A stretch of DNA of 64,000 bases from Tenacibaculum haliotis (GCF_025215075.1 NZ_JAOBTH010000028.1:1-64000); one strand, 5' to 3'; counted from the stretch's first letter, positions 35,897 to 46,182 are shown. Made by a program: numbers and translations. Notes: a model not told the origin generated them from the sequence alone.

Positions 35897-36604
35897 TTAT
35901 GTTTTATGAAGTATAAAAATAGTAGGTCGTTTGTGTAAATCCGTTTTTATATTTTTCCACTCCTTAATGGTATGTGTTTTTATATATTCTGATGGTAACG
36001 TGATATCACAAGCTACACATACACGCGTTTCAGATGATAAAATTGCACGTAAATCATCTAACATTTTTTCATTTCGATACGGAGTTTCAATAAAAATTTG
36101 AGATTGATTTTTATCTCTAGATATTTTTTCTAATTCTTTTATCGTTCTTTTTCTATCCGATTTATCGATAGGTAAATAACCGTTAAAAGCAAAATTCTGT
36201 CCATTCATACCAGAACCCATCATTGCCATTAATATTGATGAAGGCCCTACTAAAGGCACTACCTGAACACCTCTTTCATGTGCCAATTTTACAATACTTG
36301 CACCAGGATCTGCAACCGCAGGAACACCTGCATCTGATAATAAACCAATTGATATTCCTTTATCGCATACATCTAAATAATTTCGAATTTCAATATCATT
36401 CGAATATTTATCTAATAATAATAACTCTAATGATGGCTGTGCTTTATTTGGAGTAATTCTTTTTATGAATCTTCTTGCTGATTTTTCATTTTCTACAATA
36501 AAATGATCAAGATGCTCTATTACTTTTTTAACTGATATAGGCATTACCTCTAATGGTTCGGTTTCGCCTAAAGTTGTTGGTATTAAGTATAATTTACCTT
36601 TCAT
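35897..36604 (-). CDS. RsmI-family SAM-dependent methyltransferase
   Basis: 235-residue tetrapyrrole-methylase-fold protein with KLYLIPTTLGE, IGLLSDAGVPAVADPGA and LVGPSSILMAMMGSG, the RsmI signature blocks; the full RsmI (~280 residues) usually methylates C1402 of 16S rRNA. This shorter variant, common in Bacteroidota, may be a paralogue with another target. Its start overlaps the stop of the phosphatase gene by one base. Confidence 0.8.
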   Translation of the reverse strand: MKGKLYLIPTTLGETEPLEVMPISVKKVIEHLDHFIVENEKSARRFIKRITPNKAQPSLELLLLDKYSNDIEIRNYLDVCDKGISIGLLSDAGVPAVADPGASIVKLAHERGVQVVPLVGPSSILMAMMGSGMNGQNFAFNGYLPIDKSDRKRTIKELEKISRDKNQSQIFIETPYRNEKMLDDLRAILSSETRVCVACDITLPSEYIKTHTIKEWKNIKTDLHKRPTIFILHKT

Positions 36605-37059
36605 TAGTTTATTAATTTTGAAGCTATAATTTCACAAGCTTCATCTAACATTTTATATACATTTTCAAAACCTTGATTACCTCCGTAATATGGATCTGGA
36701 ACATTTCTATTTTCTGTTGGATATTGCTCGTTTAAAATCATTTTTACTTTTCGAGCATCTTCATTATCATCAATTATAGAAAGAATATTGTGATAATTAC
36801 TTTCATCCATTGCATAAATTAAATCAAACTCCTTAAAATCTGATTTCACAAATTTTCTTGAGCGTTGGTTTGTTATATCTATTCCGTATTTTTTAGCTAC
36901 TTCAATAGATCTTTCATCTGGTAATTCACCAACATGATAACCAGCAGTGCCTGCTGAATCAACTTTAAAAAATTCGCTTGTTAATTTTGATTGTAAAATA
37001 CCTTCGGCCAATGGTGAACGACAAATGTTTCCCAAACAAACCATCAGTATTTTTTTCAT
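36604..37059 (-). CDS. Low-molecular-weight protein tyrosine phosphatase
   Basis: Active-site loop VCLGNICRSPLAEG (CX5R) at the N terminus and general-acid motif VPDPYYGG near the C terminus; 151 residues is normal. Such enzymes dephosphorylate protein tyrosines or arginines. It follows dnaA by two bases and overlaps the methyltransferase gene, so it is co-transcribed with both. Confidence 0.9.
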   Translation of the reverse strand: MKKILMVCLGNICRSPLAEGILQSKLTSEFFKVDSAGTAGYHVGELPDERSIEVAKKYGIDITNQRSRKFVKSDFKEFDLIYAMDESNYHNILSIIDDNEDARKVKMILNEQYPTENRNVPDPYYGGNQGFENVYKMLDEACEIIASKLIN

Positions 37060-37061
37060 AA

Positions 37062-38486
37062 TTACAAGGTTAACTTTTTAGTTAAATCTTCAACGTATTT
37101 TTTAAATTGCTTATCAGTTTCAGTTAAATTATCAACAGTTTTACAAGCATGTAATACGGTAGCATGATCTCTTTTACCAATCTGACTTCCAATACTTGCT
37201 AATGAAGATTTGGTCATACGTTTTGCAAAAAACATCGCTAACTGACGTGCTTGAACAATGTGTCTTTTACGTGTTTTAGATTGTAAAGTAGCAACGTCCA
37301 TATCAAAATACTTCGATACTACTTTTTGAATATAATCGACAGAAACTTCTTTCTTTGTATTCTTAACGAATTTATCTACAATCTCTTTCGCTAACTCAAC
37401 CGTAAATTCTTTTCTATTAAAAGAAGCTTGTGCGATCATCGAAATAATAACACCTTCTAATTCACGAACATTCGATTTTATATTCTTAGCTATATAATCT
37501 ACAATTTCTTCTGGCATTTCAACACCATCTCTGTATAACTTATTTTGAAGAATAGAAACACGTGTTTCAAAATCTGGCGCTTGTAATTCTGCTGATAATC
37601 CCCATTTAAAACGAGATAACAAACGCTGTTCTATGTCTTGCATATCTACAGGCGCTTTATCAGAAGTTAAAATTACTTGCTTTCCATTTTGATGTAAATG
37701 ATTAAAAATATGAAAGAACACATCTTGTGTACCTGTTTTTCCTGATAAGAACTGAACATCATCAATAATTAAAACATCAACCATTTGATAAAAATGAATA
37801 AAATCATTTCTAGTATTCGATTTTACAGAATCGATAAATTGTTGTGTAAATTTTTCTGAAGAAATATACAAAACTGTTTTATCAGCATATTTATCTTTTA
37901 TCTCTACCCCTATGGCGTGTGCTAAATGTGTTTTCCCTAAACCAACTCCTCCATAAATTAATAATGGATTAAATGAAGTTCCTCCTGGTTTATTTGCTAC
38001 TGCCATACCAGCAGATCTTGCTAATCGGTTAGCATCACCTTCAACAAAATTATTAAAATTATAATTCGGGTTTAATTGAGATTCTATTTTAACCTTTTGT
38101 AACCCAGGAATAATAAAAGGATTTTTTAACTCTCTTTTAGATTCTAAAGGAACTGTTACTTTTTGAGGTTTTAATGGATTACGATTTGAACTCGGAATTT
38201 TTACTGTTTGCGGACTATTACTACTATACGTATTTTCCATACGCACATCATAAATTAGCTTTGCATCACTTCCTAATTCTCTAACTAAAGCAACCCTTAA
38301 TAATTTAATGTAATGTTCTTCTAACCATTCGTAAAAAAATTTACTTGGTACCTGAACAGTAAGAGCTCCCCCTGCCAATTTAATTGGCTTAATTGGCTCA
38401 AACCAAGTTTTATACGCTTGGGGTTTAATATTATCATTTATAAAAGATAAACATTCATTCCAAACTGAATCGGCAGTTTTAGTCAT
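37062..38486 (-). CDS. dnaA: Chromosomal replication initiator DnaA
   Basis: Binds oriC and unwinds it. Domain I (1-90), linker, AAA+ domain with Walker A GGVGLGKTHLAHA and Walker B VLIIDDVQFL, arginine finger in EQRLLSRFKWG, and domain IV with the DNA-binding signature GKRDHATVLHACKTV. 474 residues. I see no cluster of DnaA boxes in the 173 bp upstream, so the origin is probably elsewhere, as is usual when dnaN is not adjacent. Confidence 0.97.
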   Translation of the reverse strand: MTKTADSVWNECLSFINDNIKPQAYKTWFEPIKPIKLAGGALTVQVPSKFFYEWLEEHYIKLLRVALVRELGSDAKLIYDVRMENTYSSNSPQTVKIPSSNRNPLKPQKVTVPLESKRELKNPFIIPGLQKVKIESQLNPNYNFNNFVEGDANRLARSAGMAVANKPGGTSFNPLLIYGGVGLGKTHLAHAIGVEIKDKYADKTVLYISSEKFTQQFIDSVKSNTRNDFIHFYQMVDVLIIDDVQFLSGKTGTQDVFFHIFNHLHQNGKQVILTSDKAPVDMQDIEQRLLSRFKWGLSAELQAPDFETRVSILQNKLYRDGVEMPEEIVDYIAKNIKSNVRELEGVIISMIAQASFNRKEFTVELAKEIVDKFVKNTKKEVSVDYIQKVVSKYFDMDVATLQSKTRKRHIVQARQLAMFFAKRMTKSSLASIGSQIGKRDHATVLHACKTVDNLTETDKQFKKYVEDLTKKLTL

Positions 38487-38659
38487 TTTAGTTAAAAACT
38501 ATTTTAGTTGTTAATTTTTATTCGTTTTTAAGGGGGTACAGTGCTACCTGTATGAGCGAACAAAAGTGTGAATAAAATTCAGTATAAAAAAATCAATCTC
38601 CTATTGATTCTTAATTATTTTTTACGTATCGTTAGTGCAACTTAAATTTAAAATTCATT

Positions 38660-39067
38660 TTGCAAAAAAATACAATTACAATTCGTATTCGATATGCTGA
38701 AACGGATCAAATGGGTGTTGTATATCACGGTAATTACGCGCAATACTTTGAGATAGGTCGTACAGAGTTGTTACGCTCTACAGGCATTACATACAAATAT
38801 ATGGAAAATAATGGCGTAATGCTACCTGTAATTTCATTATCCGCTAATTTTAAAAAACCGGCTTTATATGATGATGAAATAACAATTATAACTACCTTAA
38901 AAAAAACACCTAATGTTAAGATTGAATTTGACTACGAAATCATCAATCAAAACAATGAACTAATTTGCACAGGCAACACTATTTTAGCTTTTGTTAACAT
39001 GAAAACAAAAAAACCGATACGTTGTCCCCAATATGTTTTAGAAAAACTAACTTTACATAAACAATAA
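38660..39067 (+). CDS. YbgC/4HBT-type acyl-CoA thioesterase
   Basis: Hot-dog fold of 135 residues with IRYAETDQMGVVYHGNYAQYFE, in which the Asp-x-x-Gly-Val-Val motif carries the catalytic Asp, and IGRTELLRSTGITY. Start is TTG; no ATG precedes the conserved residues. Divergent from dnaA. It hydrolyses a CoA or ACP thioester, substrate unknown. Confidence 0.88.
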   Translation: MQKNTITIRIRYAETDQMGVVYHGNYAQYFEIGRTELLRSTGITYKYMENNGVMLPVISLSANFKKPALYDDEITIITTLKKTPNVKIEFDYEIINQNNELICTGNTILAFVNMKTKKPIRCPQYVLEKLTLHKQ

Positions 39068-39081
39068 AAAAATAATCATTA

Positions 39082-39654
39082 ATGAAAATATATACCAAAA
39101 CTGGTGACAAAGGTACGACTGCTCTTTTTGGCGGAACTAGAGTTCCGAAACACCATTTACGAATTGAAAGCTATGGTACTGTTGATGAATTAAATTCATA
39201 TATAGGCTTGATAAGAGATAAAAACACCGATGAATTATTAAGAAAATCGCTTACTAAAATTCAAAGTGAATTATTTACACTTGGTGCAATGCTTGCAACT
39301 CCACCAGAAAAAGAAACCTTAAAAAATGGCAAAGAGCGTTTAAATATAAACAAAATAACAGACGCTTCTATTAAGTTTTTAGAAGATCAGATGGATTTCA
39401 TGAACACAAGCTTACCGCAAATGACTCATTTTATTTTACCTGGCGGACACGAAACCGTGTCATTTTGTCACATAGCGCGTTGCGTATGTCGTAGAGCAGA
39501 GCGCTTAGCTGTCGCTTTAAATGAAGAAGAAGAGATTAACAATGCCGTTTTAATGTATTTAAACCGACTTTCTGACTATCTTTTTGTGCTGGCACGAAAG
39601 TTGACCCAAGATTTAAACGCAGAGGAAGTTAAATGGATTCCTGAAAAACTGTAA
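39082..39654 (+). CDS. Cob(I)yrinic acid a,c-diamide adenosyltransferase (PduO type)
   Basis: Makes adenosylcobalamin. N-terminal ATP-binding motif TKTGDKGTTALFGGTRVPK, then DELNSYIGLIRD and the C-terminal CRRAERLAV with LNRLSDYLFVLAR. 190 residues fits the trimeric PduO/EutT-independent group. Sits 14 bp behind the thioesterase and is probably co-transcribed. Confidence 0.93.
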   Translation: MKIYTKTGDKGTTALFGGTRVPKHHLRIESYGTVDELNSYIGLIRDKNTDELLRKSLTKIQSELFTLGAMLATPPEKETLKNGKERLNINKITDASIKFLEDQMDFMNTSLPQMTHFILPGGHETVSFCHIARCVCRRAERLAVALNEEEEINNAVLMYLNRLSDYLFVLARKLTQDLNAEEVKWIPEKL

Positions 39655-39719
39655 CTAAGTTCTTTTTTTATTGATTTCACATTTTTTTAAAAAAAACTTG
39701 ACTTTCTCCAAAAAAAAAT

Positions 39720-39727
39720 TATTTTTG
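39720..39727 (+). promoter_or_regulatory. TTG-N19-TATTTTTG promoter for the DUF2795 gene
   Basis: The -7 element TATTTTTG at 39720-39727 has a TTG at 39698-39700, exactly 19 bases upstream, a textbook Bacteroidota arrangement. It precedes the ATG at 39755 by 27 bases. Confidence 0.65.
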
Positions 39728-39754
39728 CGAGAATCTTATTAAACAGATAAATAA

Positions 39755-39976
39755 ATGTATTGGACACTTGAACTAGCATCATATTTAGCAGATGCACCTT
39801 GGCCTGCTACCAAAGACGAACTAATTGATTACGCTATTCGTACAGGAGCGCCTTTGGAAGTGGTTGAAAATTTACAAGATATTGAAGATGAAGGAGATTC
39901 ATATGATTCGATAATCGAAATATGGCCAGACTATCCGACCGAAGAAGATTATCTTTGGAACGAAGACGAATACTAA
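39755..39976 (+). CDS. DUF2795 family small protein
   Basis: 73 residues, strongly acidic C terminus. LASYLADAPWPATKDELIDYAIRTGAPLEVVENLQDIEDEGD is the DUF2795 core (split over residues 7-48), a predicted helix bundle of unknown role. Own promoter and terminator; its high codon regularity suggests good expression. Confidence 0.85.
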   Translation: MYWTLELASYLADAPWPATKDELIDYAIRTGAPLEVVENLQDIEDEGDSYDSIIEIWPDYPTEEDYLWNEDEY

Positions 39977-39988
39977 AAATACAATCAT

Positions 39989-40020
39989 AAAAAGTCTCTA
40001 ATTTAAGAGGCTTTTTTTTT
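39989..40020 (+). terminator. Terminator after the DUF2795 gene
   Basis: Stem AAAAGTCTCT / AGAGGCTTTT with one mismatch, six-base loop and a nine-T run. Confidence 0.8.
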
Positions 40021-40103
40021 GCTTACTTTTAAGCAAATAAACATAATTATATAACAAACGCTACTAACAAAACGTTAACTAGCTATAAAACAATATTTTA
40101 CAA

Positions 40104-43100
40104 ATGAGCGTTTTAAATTCGATTCTAAAAATTTTTGTTGGTGATAAACAACAAAAAGACCTAAAATCTCTACAACCGATTGTTGAAAAAGTACGATCTT
40201 TCGAAGATTCATTAAATAGTTTATCTAATGACGGTCTACGAGCAAAGACAATCGAATTTAAATCGAAGATAAAAGAAGCTACAAAAACTTTTACTGAAAC
40301 AATTGTAAAGTTAGAAGAAGAGGCTTTAACTGCAGATATTGATCGTCAGGAAGAAATATACACTGAAGTTGATCGTTTAAAAGACGAATCGTACAAAACA
40401 TCAGAAGCTGTTTTATTAGATATTATGGCAGAAGCTTTTGCCTTAGTTAAAGAAACTGCAAAACGTTTTACGAATAACGATAATATAGAAGTAACTGCTA
40501 CTTCTTTTGATAGAGAATTATCTGCTACAAGAGAACATATTACCTTAGAAAATGACAAAGCTTATTGGGCAAGTTCATGGGATGCTGCTGGTAAAGAAGT
40601 AACCTGGGATATGATTCATTATGATGTACAGTTAATTGGTGGTTCGGTTTTACACAATGGTAAAATTGCTGAAATGATGACTGGTGAAGGTAAAACACTA
40701 GTATCTACCCTACCTGTTTTCTTAAATGCCTTAACTGGTAATGGTGTGCATGTAGTAACCGTAAATGATTACTTAGCAAAGCGTGACCGCGCTTGGATGG
40801 CGCCAATTTTCGAATTTCATGGTTTAAGTACCGATTGTATCGACTTTCACCAACCTAATTCAGAAGAACGTAGAAAAGCCTATAATGCCGATATTACTTA
40901 CGGAACAAATAACGAATTTGGTTTCGATTATTTACGTGATAACATGGCAAGCTCTAAAAACGACTTAGTTCAAAGAGCGCCTAATTATGCAATTATTGAT
41001 GAAGTAGATTCTGTTTTAGTTGATGATGCTCGTACGCCTTTAATTATTTCTGGTCCAGTACCACAAGGAGATCGTCATGAGTTTAATGAATTAAAACCTT
41101 TAGTTGCCGATTTAGTTTCACTTCAAAACAAATACTTAGTAGGTGTTTTAGCAGAAACAAAAGCATTATTAAAAGAAGGAAACACTAAAGATGGTGGTTT
41201 CTTATTATTAAGAGTTTACAGAGGTTTACCAAAAAACAAAGCCTTAATTAAGTTTTTATCTCAAGAAGGAATCAAGCAAATTCTTCAAAAGACAGAAAAC
41301 TTTTATATGCAAGACAATAACAAGTTAATGCCAGAGGTTGATGCTGAATTATGGTTTACTGTTGAAGAAAAAAATAATCAAATTGATTTAACTGATAGAG
41401 GTATTGCACATTTATCAGATAAAACACAAAACGATACTTTTTTCGTTTTACCAGATATTAGTGTTATCGTTGGTCAGATTGATAACAGTGAAGAAACTCC
41501 AGAAGAGAAAGCAAGTAAAAAAGAAGAATTATATCGCGATTTTAGCGTAAAAAGCGAACGTATTCATACCATGAATCAACTTTTAAAAGCCTATACTGTT
41601 TTTGAAAAAGATGTTGAGTATGTGGTCATGGATAATAAAGTAATGATTGTTGATGAGCAAACTGGTCGTATTATGGACGGTCGTCGTTACTCTGACGGAT
41701 TACACCAAGCATTAGAAGCTAAAGAAGCTGTAAATATTGAAGATGCAACACAAACATTTGCAACAGTTACTTTACAAAACTACTTTAGAATGTATCGTAA
41801 GTTATCTGGTATGACAGGTACAGCAATTACTGAAGCAGGTGAATTTTGGGAAATCTACAAATTAGATGTTGTAGAAATTCCTACAAACAGACCTATTCAA
41901 AGGGATGATAAAGAAGATTTAGTTTACAAAACTACGCGCGAAAAATACAACGCTGTTATTGATGATGTTGTAGAGCTATCTAACCAAGGTCGTCCGGTTC
42001 TTATCGGAACAACATCTGTAGAAATATCAGAATTATTAGGAAGAATGTTACAAATGCGTAAAATTCCTCATAATATATTAAACGCAAAATTACACAAACG
42101 TGAAGCAGATGTTGTTGCAGAAGCAGGTAACGCTGGTGTAGTAACAATTGCAACAAACATGGCAGGTCGTGGTACCGATATTAAATTATCTAACGAAGTA
42201 AAAGAAGCTGGTGGTTTAGCAATTGTAGGTACAGAGCGTCATGATTCTCGTCGTGTAGACCGTCAGTTACGTGGTCGTGCAGGTCGTCAAGGAGATGTTG
42301 GTTCAACACAATTTTATGTTGCTTTAGACGATAATTTAATGCGTTTATTTGGTTCTGAAAGAATTGCAAAAATGATGGACAGAATGGGATTAAAAGAAGG
42401 CGAAGTAATTCAGCATTCTATGATATCTAAATCTATTGAAAGAGCACAAAAAAAGGTTGAAGAAAACAACTTTGGTATTCGTAAGCGTTTATTAGAATAC
42501 GATGATATTATGAATGCACAACGTGAGTTTGTTTACAAACGTCGTCGTCATGCATTAGATGGGCAGCGTTTACAAATTGACATTGCAAACATGATTTACG
42601 ATACTTGTAGCTCAATTGTTAAGCAAAACAAAGTAAATAACGATTATAAGAATTTCGAGTTCGAATTAATTCGTTTTTCATCAATGACTTCTCCTTTCTC
42701 TGAAGAAGAATTTAACAAATTAACAGAAGAAGAATTAACTGACAAGTTATACGTAATTGTTTCTGCTCATTATAAAAATGATACAGAAAGACATGCTGAT
42801 AGTGCTTTTCCTGTAATTAAAAATGTTTTTGAAAACGAAGGTGATCGTTACGAACGTATCGTAGTCCCTTTTACCGATGGTGTAAAAACATTACAAGTAG
42901 TTACCAATTTAAAAGAAGCATACGAATCTGAAGGAAAATCATTAGTAAACGATTTTGAAAAAAATATTACTTTATCTATTATTGATGAAAACTGGAAAGA
43001 TCATTTACGTAAAATGGACGAGTTAAAACAAACTGTTCAGAATGCTTCGTACGAACAAAAAGATCCATTATTGGTTTATAAGTTTGAAGCTTTTGAATTG

Positions 43101-43454
43101 TTTCAAAAAACAGTAGACAAAGTAAATAAAGAAGTTTTATCTTTCTTATTTAAAGGACATCTACCTAGTCAAGATGCCTCACAAGTATCAGAAGCTACCG
43201 AACAAAAAAGAGAACAATTAGACACTCGTAAAGACGATGTTCAAAATTCTTCTCAACAAGCTATAAACAGGGCTCGTAATCAGCAAACTCAAGAAGAGCA
43301 AGTTGTTGAAACAATTGTTCGTGAGCAGCCAAAAATTGGTCGTAACGAAAAAGTTACCATCAAAAATGTAATGTCTGGCGAAGAGAAAGAAGTTAAATAC
43401 AAACAAGCCATCTCTTTATTAGAAAAAGGAACTTGGGTATTATACAATAACTAA
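40104..43454 (+). CDS. secA: Preprotein translocase ATPase SecA
   Basis: Motor of Sec protein export. Walker A MMTGEGKTLV near 195, DEAD-type Walker B YAIIDEVDSVLVDDART, helicase motifs TNMAGRGTDIKL and QLRGRAGRQGD, followed by the scaffold and wing domains. 1116 residues, with the extra insert around 325-440 common in Bacteroidota. It ends LEKGTWVLYNN and has no Cys-rich SEC-C zinc motif, so SecB-type binding by that tail is absent. Single gene with its own terminator. Confidence 0.97.
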   Translation: MSVLNSILKIFVGDKQQKDLKSLQPIVEKVRSFEDSLNSLSNDGLRAKTIEFKSKIKEATKTFTETIVKLEEEALTADIDRQEEIYTEVDRLKDESYKTSEAVLLDIMAEAFALVKETAKRFTNNDNIEVTATSFDRELSATREHITLENDKAYWASSWDAAGKEVTWDMIHYDVQLIGGSVLHNGKIAEMMTGEGKTLVSTLPVFLNALTGNGVHVVTVNDYLAKRDRAWMAPIFEFHGLSTDCIDFHQPNSEERRKAYNADITYGTNNEFGFDYLRDNMASSKNDLVQRAPNYAIIDEVDSVLVDDARTPLIISGPVPQGDRHEFNELKPLVADLVSLQNKYLVGVLAETKALLKEGNTKDGGFLLLRVYRGLPKNKALIKFLSQEGIKQILQKTENFYMQDNNKLMPEVDAELWFTVEEKNNQIDLTDRGIAHLSDKTQNDTFFVLPDISVIVGQIDNSEETPEEKASKKEELYRDFSVKSERIHTMNQLLKAYTVFEKDVEYVVMDNKVMIVDEQTGRIMDGRRYSDGLHQALEAKEAVNIEDATQTFATVTLQNYFRMYRKLSGMTGTAITEAGEFWEIYKLDVVEIPTNRPIQRDDKEDLVYKTTREKYNAVIDDVVELSNQGRPVLIGTTSVEISELLGRMLQMRKIPHNILNAKLHKREADVVAEAGNAGVVTIATNMAGRGTDIKLSNEVKEAGGLAIVGTERHDSRRVDRQLRGRAGRQGDVGSTQFYVALDDNLMRLFGSERIAKMMDRMGLKEGEVIQHSMISKSIERAQKKVEENNFGIRKRLLEYDDIMNAQREFVYKRRRHALDGQRLQIDIANMIYDTCSSIVKQNKVNNDYKNFEFELIRFSSMTSPFSEEEFNKLTEEELTDKLYVIVSAHYKNDTERHADSAFPVIKNVFENEGDRYERIVVPFTDGVKTLQVVTNLKEAYESEGKSLVNDFEKNITLSIIDENWKDHLRKMDELKQTVQNASYEQKDPLLVYKFEAFELFQKTVDKVNKEVLSFLFKGHLPSQDASQVSEATEQKREQLDTRKDDVQNSSQQAINRARNQQTQEEQVVETIVREQPKIGRNEKVTIKNVMSGEEKEVKYKQAISLLEKGTWVLYNN

Positions 43455-43480
43455 CTTCATTTTATCTATTATAAAAAGTA

Positions 43481-43504
43481 AAAGCTCGGTATATACCGAG
43501 CTTT
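43481..43504 (+). terminator. Terminator after secA
   Basis: Perfect palindrome AAAGCTCGGTAT / ATACCGAGCTTT followed by TT, 26 bases past the secA stop. Confidence 0.8.
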
Positions 43505-43629
43505 TTACGTTAAAAAAACATACACTTTACTATATAGTAAAACTATAACTACCAACACTTTACATTTAATTTAACTTAAAAACACATTCAAAAAGTATAT
43601 TTACTAAAATAAATTTAGCATACTTTAAA

Positions 43630-44487
43630 ATGAAAAGACGAAAATTAGATATTGCTGTTATTTCTGATGTCCACTTAGGTACTTATGGTTGTAGAGCTAG
43701 TGAATTGCACAATTACTTAAAAACAATAAACCCTAAAATATTAATTTTAAATGGCGATATTATTGATATCTGGCAATTTAAAAAAAGATACTTTCCTAAG
43801 CCACATATGAAAATTATAAAACAGTTAATGTCTTATATCACTTCTGGCACAAAAGTATACTACATTACTGGAAATCACGATGAAATGTTACGTAAATTTA
43901 AAGGATTTCGTCTTGGGAGTTTTGAAATTGTAAACAAATTAATACTAGATATTGATGGTAAAAAAGGGTGGTTTTTTCACGGAGATGTTTTTGATGTAAC
44001 AATGCAACACTCTAAATGGTTAGCTAAACTTGGTAGTATTGGATACGACACTTTAATTATGATAAATACTGCTGTAAACTGGACTAGTAATAAATTAGGC
44101 TATGGAAGATTATCTTTTTCTAAAAAAATAAAAAACAGTGTTAAAAGTGCTGTGAAATTTATTAATAATTTTGAAAAAACAGTATCAGAAATCGCTATTT
44201 CAAAAAACTATGATTATGTCGTTTGTGGACATATACATCAGCCTGAAATAAAACAAATTGAAATAGAAAAAGGAACAACAACATATCTGAATTCTGGTGA
44301 TTGGGTTGAAAACTTAACATCATTAGAATATTCAAACAAATCTTGGTCTTTATACGAGTATGAAAAAGACAACGTTGCCAAAAATATTCATAAAAACATT
44401 TCAATTAATGATACCGAGTATGTAAATGCTGAAAGTAGTAATCAAAAACTTTTTGAAGAACTTTTAAAAGAATTTAACATTCACTAA
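43630..44487 (+). CDS. LpxH-like metallophosphoesterase
   Basis: Calcineurin-like phosphoesterase with all metal motifs: ISDVHLGT, NGDIIDIWQ, TGNHDEML, HGDVFDVT and CGHIHQPE. The DVHLG and GHIHQP forms resemble UDP-2,3-diacylglucosamine hydrolase (lipid A synthesis), and the family is so annotated in this group, but a role on another lipid or glycan is possible. Four bases from the following glycosyltransferase. Confidence 0.82.
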   Translation: MKRRKLDIAVISDVHLGTYGCRASELHNYLKTINPKILILNGDIIDIWQFKKRYFPKPHMKIIKQLMSYITSGTKVYYITGNHDEMLRKFKGFRLGSFEIVNKLILDIDGKKGWFFHGDVFDVTMQHSKWLAKLGSIGYDTLIMINTAVNWTSNKLGYGRLSFSKKIKNSVKSAVKFINNFEKTVSEIAISKNYDYVVCGHIHQPEIKQIEIEKGTTTYLNSGDWVENLTSLEYSNKSWSLYEYEKDNVAKNIHKNISINDTEYVNAESSNQKLFEELLKEFNIH

Positions 44488-44491
44488 AAAT

Positions 44492-45514
44492 ATGAAAATT
44501 TTATACGCTTTTCAAGGTACAGGAAACGGACACGCAAGCAGAGCTACAGAAATAATACCTTATTTACAGCAAAAAGGTGAGGTTGATATATTAATTAGTG
44601 GCTATCAATGTGAATTAAAACTTCCCTTTAAAGTAAAGTACAAATATTACGGATTGAGTTTTATTTTTGGAAAAAAAGGAGGAATTAATTTTTGGGAAAC
44701 AATTAAAAAAGTTAAAATTAAAAAACTAATAAACGAAATTAAATCTGTTCCTATTGAAGATTATGATTTGGTTATTAATGACTTTGAACCTATTACAGCT
44801 TGGGCAGCTAAATTTAAAAACACTCAAATTATATCATTAAGTCATCAAAATGCCGTTTTAGATCCTAATGCACCAAAATACGGAACCTATAGAGTAGAGC
44901 GTTTAATTTTAAAATATTATGCCCCTATAAGAACAAAATTTGGTTTTCATTTTAACACCTATTCCTCTGCCATTTTTACACCAATAATACGTAAAAAAAT
45001 AAGATACAGTAATAATACAAATAAAGGTCATTATACCGTTTATCTTCCTGCTTATAGTGATAAAAAAATTATTAAAGTACTCTCACAAATAACAAACGTA
45101 AAATGGGAGGTTTTTTCAAAAAACACTTCCGAGCATATATTTAAAAATAATGTTATTATAAAACCAATAAATGGTCATAATTTTATTAAAAGCATTAGCT
45201 CTTGTAAAGGAGTTATATGTGGTGCTGGTTTTGAAACACCTGCTGAAGCATTGTTTTTACAAAAAAAATTACTGGTAGTTCCTATGAAAAATCAATACGA
45301 ACAACAGTGTAATGCTTTATCTTTAAAACAAATGGGAATCCCTGTTTTAAAGAAATTTAACAAAAACCAAGTTTCTAAAATATCTTCATGGGTAAACACT
45401 AAACAATCAGTTAAGGTTAATTACCCTGATATTACAGAAGATATATTAGATGCTATTATTTTACCATATTATGACAATCAACAAATAGATTTGGCCGAAA
45501 TTACCATTGGATAA
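44492..45514 (+). CDS. GT-B fold glycosyltransferase
   Basis: 340 residues, MurG-like: GTGNGHASRATEIIPYL at the N terminus, DLVINDFEPITAWAA in the first Rossmann fold, and the donor-binding CGAGFETPAEALFLQKKLLV with PMKNQYEQQCNAL in the second. Lipid or nucleotide-sugar acceptor unknown. The pairing with the phosphoesterase suggests a shared envelope pathway. Its last 14 bases overlap the 3' end of ung on the other strand. Confidence 0.8.
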   Translation: MKILYAFQGTGNGHASRATEIIPYLQQKGEVDILISGYQCELKLPFKVKYKYYGLSFIFGKKGGINFWETIKKVKIKKLINEIKSVPIEDYDLVINDFEPITAWAAKFKNTQIISLSHQNAVLDPNAPKYGTYRVERLILKYYAPIRTKFGFHFNTYSSAIFTPIIRKKIRYSNNTNKGHYTVYLPAYSDKKIIKVLSQITNVKWEVFSKNTSEHIFKNNVIIKPINGHNFIKSISSCKGVICGAGFETPAEALFLQKKLLVVPMKNQYEQQCNALSLKQMGIPVLKKFNKNQVSKISSWVNTKQSVKVNYPDITEDILDAIILPYYDNQQIDLAEITIG

Positions 45515-46163
45515 TCTCCTTTCCTTTATCTTTTAAAAAAGTATTTGTTTTAGAAAAATGCTTACTACCAAACCAGCCTCGCCACGCACCTAACGGAGAT
45601 GGGTGCGGGGCTTTAAAAATTGTATGCTTTTTAATATCAATAACATTTCCTTTTTTTTCTGCAAATTTCCCCCAAAGTAAAAATACCACATCCTCTTTTT
45701 TTTCAGATATTTGTTTAATCACGCTATCGGTAAAAGTTTCCCAACCTTGTTGTTGATGGCTTCCTGCTTCTCCTTCCCTAACTGTTAAAGTTGCGTTTAA
45801 CAATAAAACACCTTGTTTTGCCCAGCGAGACAAATCTCCTGAAATAGGAGATGGTATTTCTAAATCAGTTTCAATTTCTTTAAAAATATTTTTTAATGAC
45901 GGCGGATGCTTAATTTTATCATGAACTGAAAAACATAGCCCGTTTGCTTGCCCAATACCGTGATATGGGTCTTGTCCAATAATAACTACTTTTAAATCAT
46001 TAAAGGAACAATAATTAAAAGCCGCAAAAATAGTTTCTTTCTCTGGAAAACATTTGTAGCTATTATATTCTAATTTTATGAAATTTTGCAATTTCTTAAA
46101 ATAAGATTTCTCAAATTCTAAATTTAAAATATTCTTCCAGCCATTAGTAATATTCAATTCCAT
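45501..46163 (-). CDS. ung: Uracil-DNA glycosylase
   Basis: Removes uracil from DNA. Catalytic Asp in IGQDPYHGIGQANG, uracil-binding GLCFSV, and the HPSPLGAWRGWFG loop with the catalytic His. 220 residues, normal. A TATCTTTG element lies 19 bases upstream of the ATG. Confidence 0.96.
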   Translation of the reverse strand: MELNITNGWKNILNLEFEKSYFKKLQNFIKLEYNSYKCFPEKETIFAAFNYCSFNDLKVVIIGQDPYHGIGQANGLCFSVHDKIKHPPSLKNIFKEIETDLEIPSPISGDLSRWAKQGVLLLNATLTVREGEAGSHQQQGWETFTDSVIKQISEKKEDVVFLLWGKFAEKKGNVIDIKKHTIFKAPHPSPLGAWRGWFGSKHFSKTNTFLKDKGKEIIQW

Positions 46164-46182
46164 TATTATTTAATTTAAAAAT

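Noticed and set aside
38487..38659. Possible oriC beside dnaA
   Set aside because: No cluster of DnaA boxes (TTATCCACA-like) and no AT-rich 13-mer array were found; the interval has only a weak AATCAAT/ATTGATT hairpin.
40104..43454. Missing SEC-C zinc motif as evidence of a damaged secA
   Set aside because: The ending is regular and the long form without SEC-C is usual for this phylum, so it is a lineage trait, not a defect.
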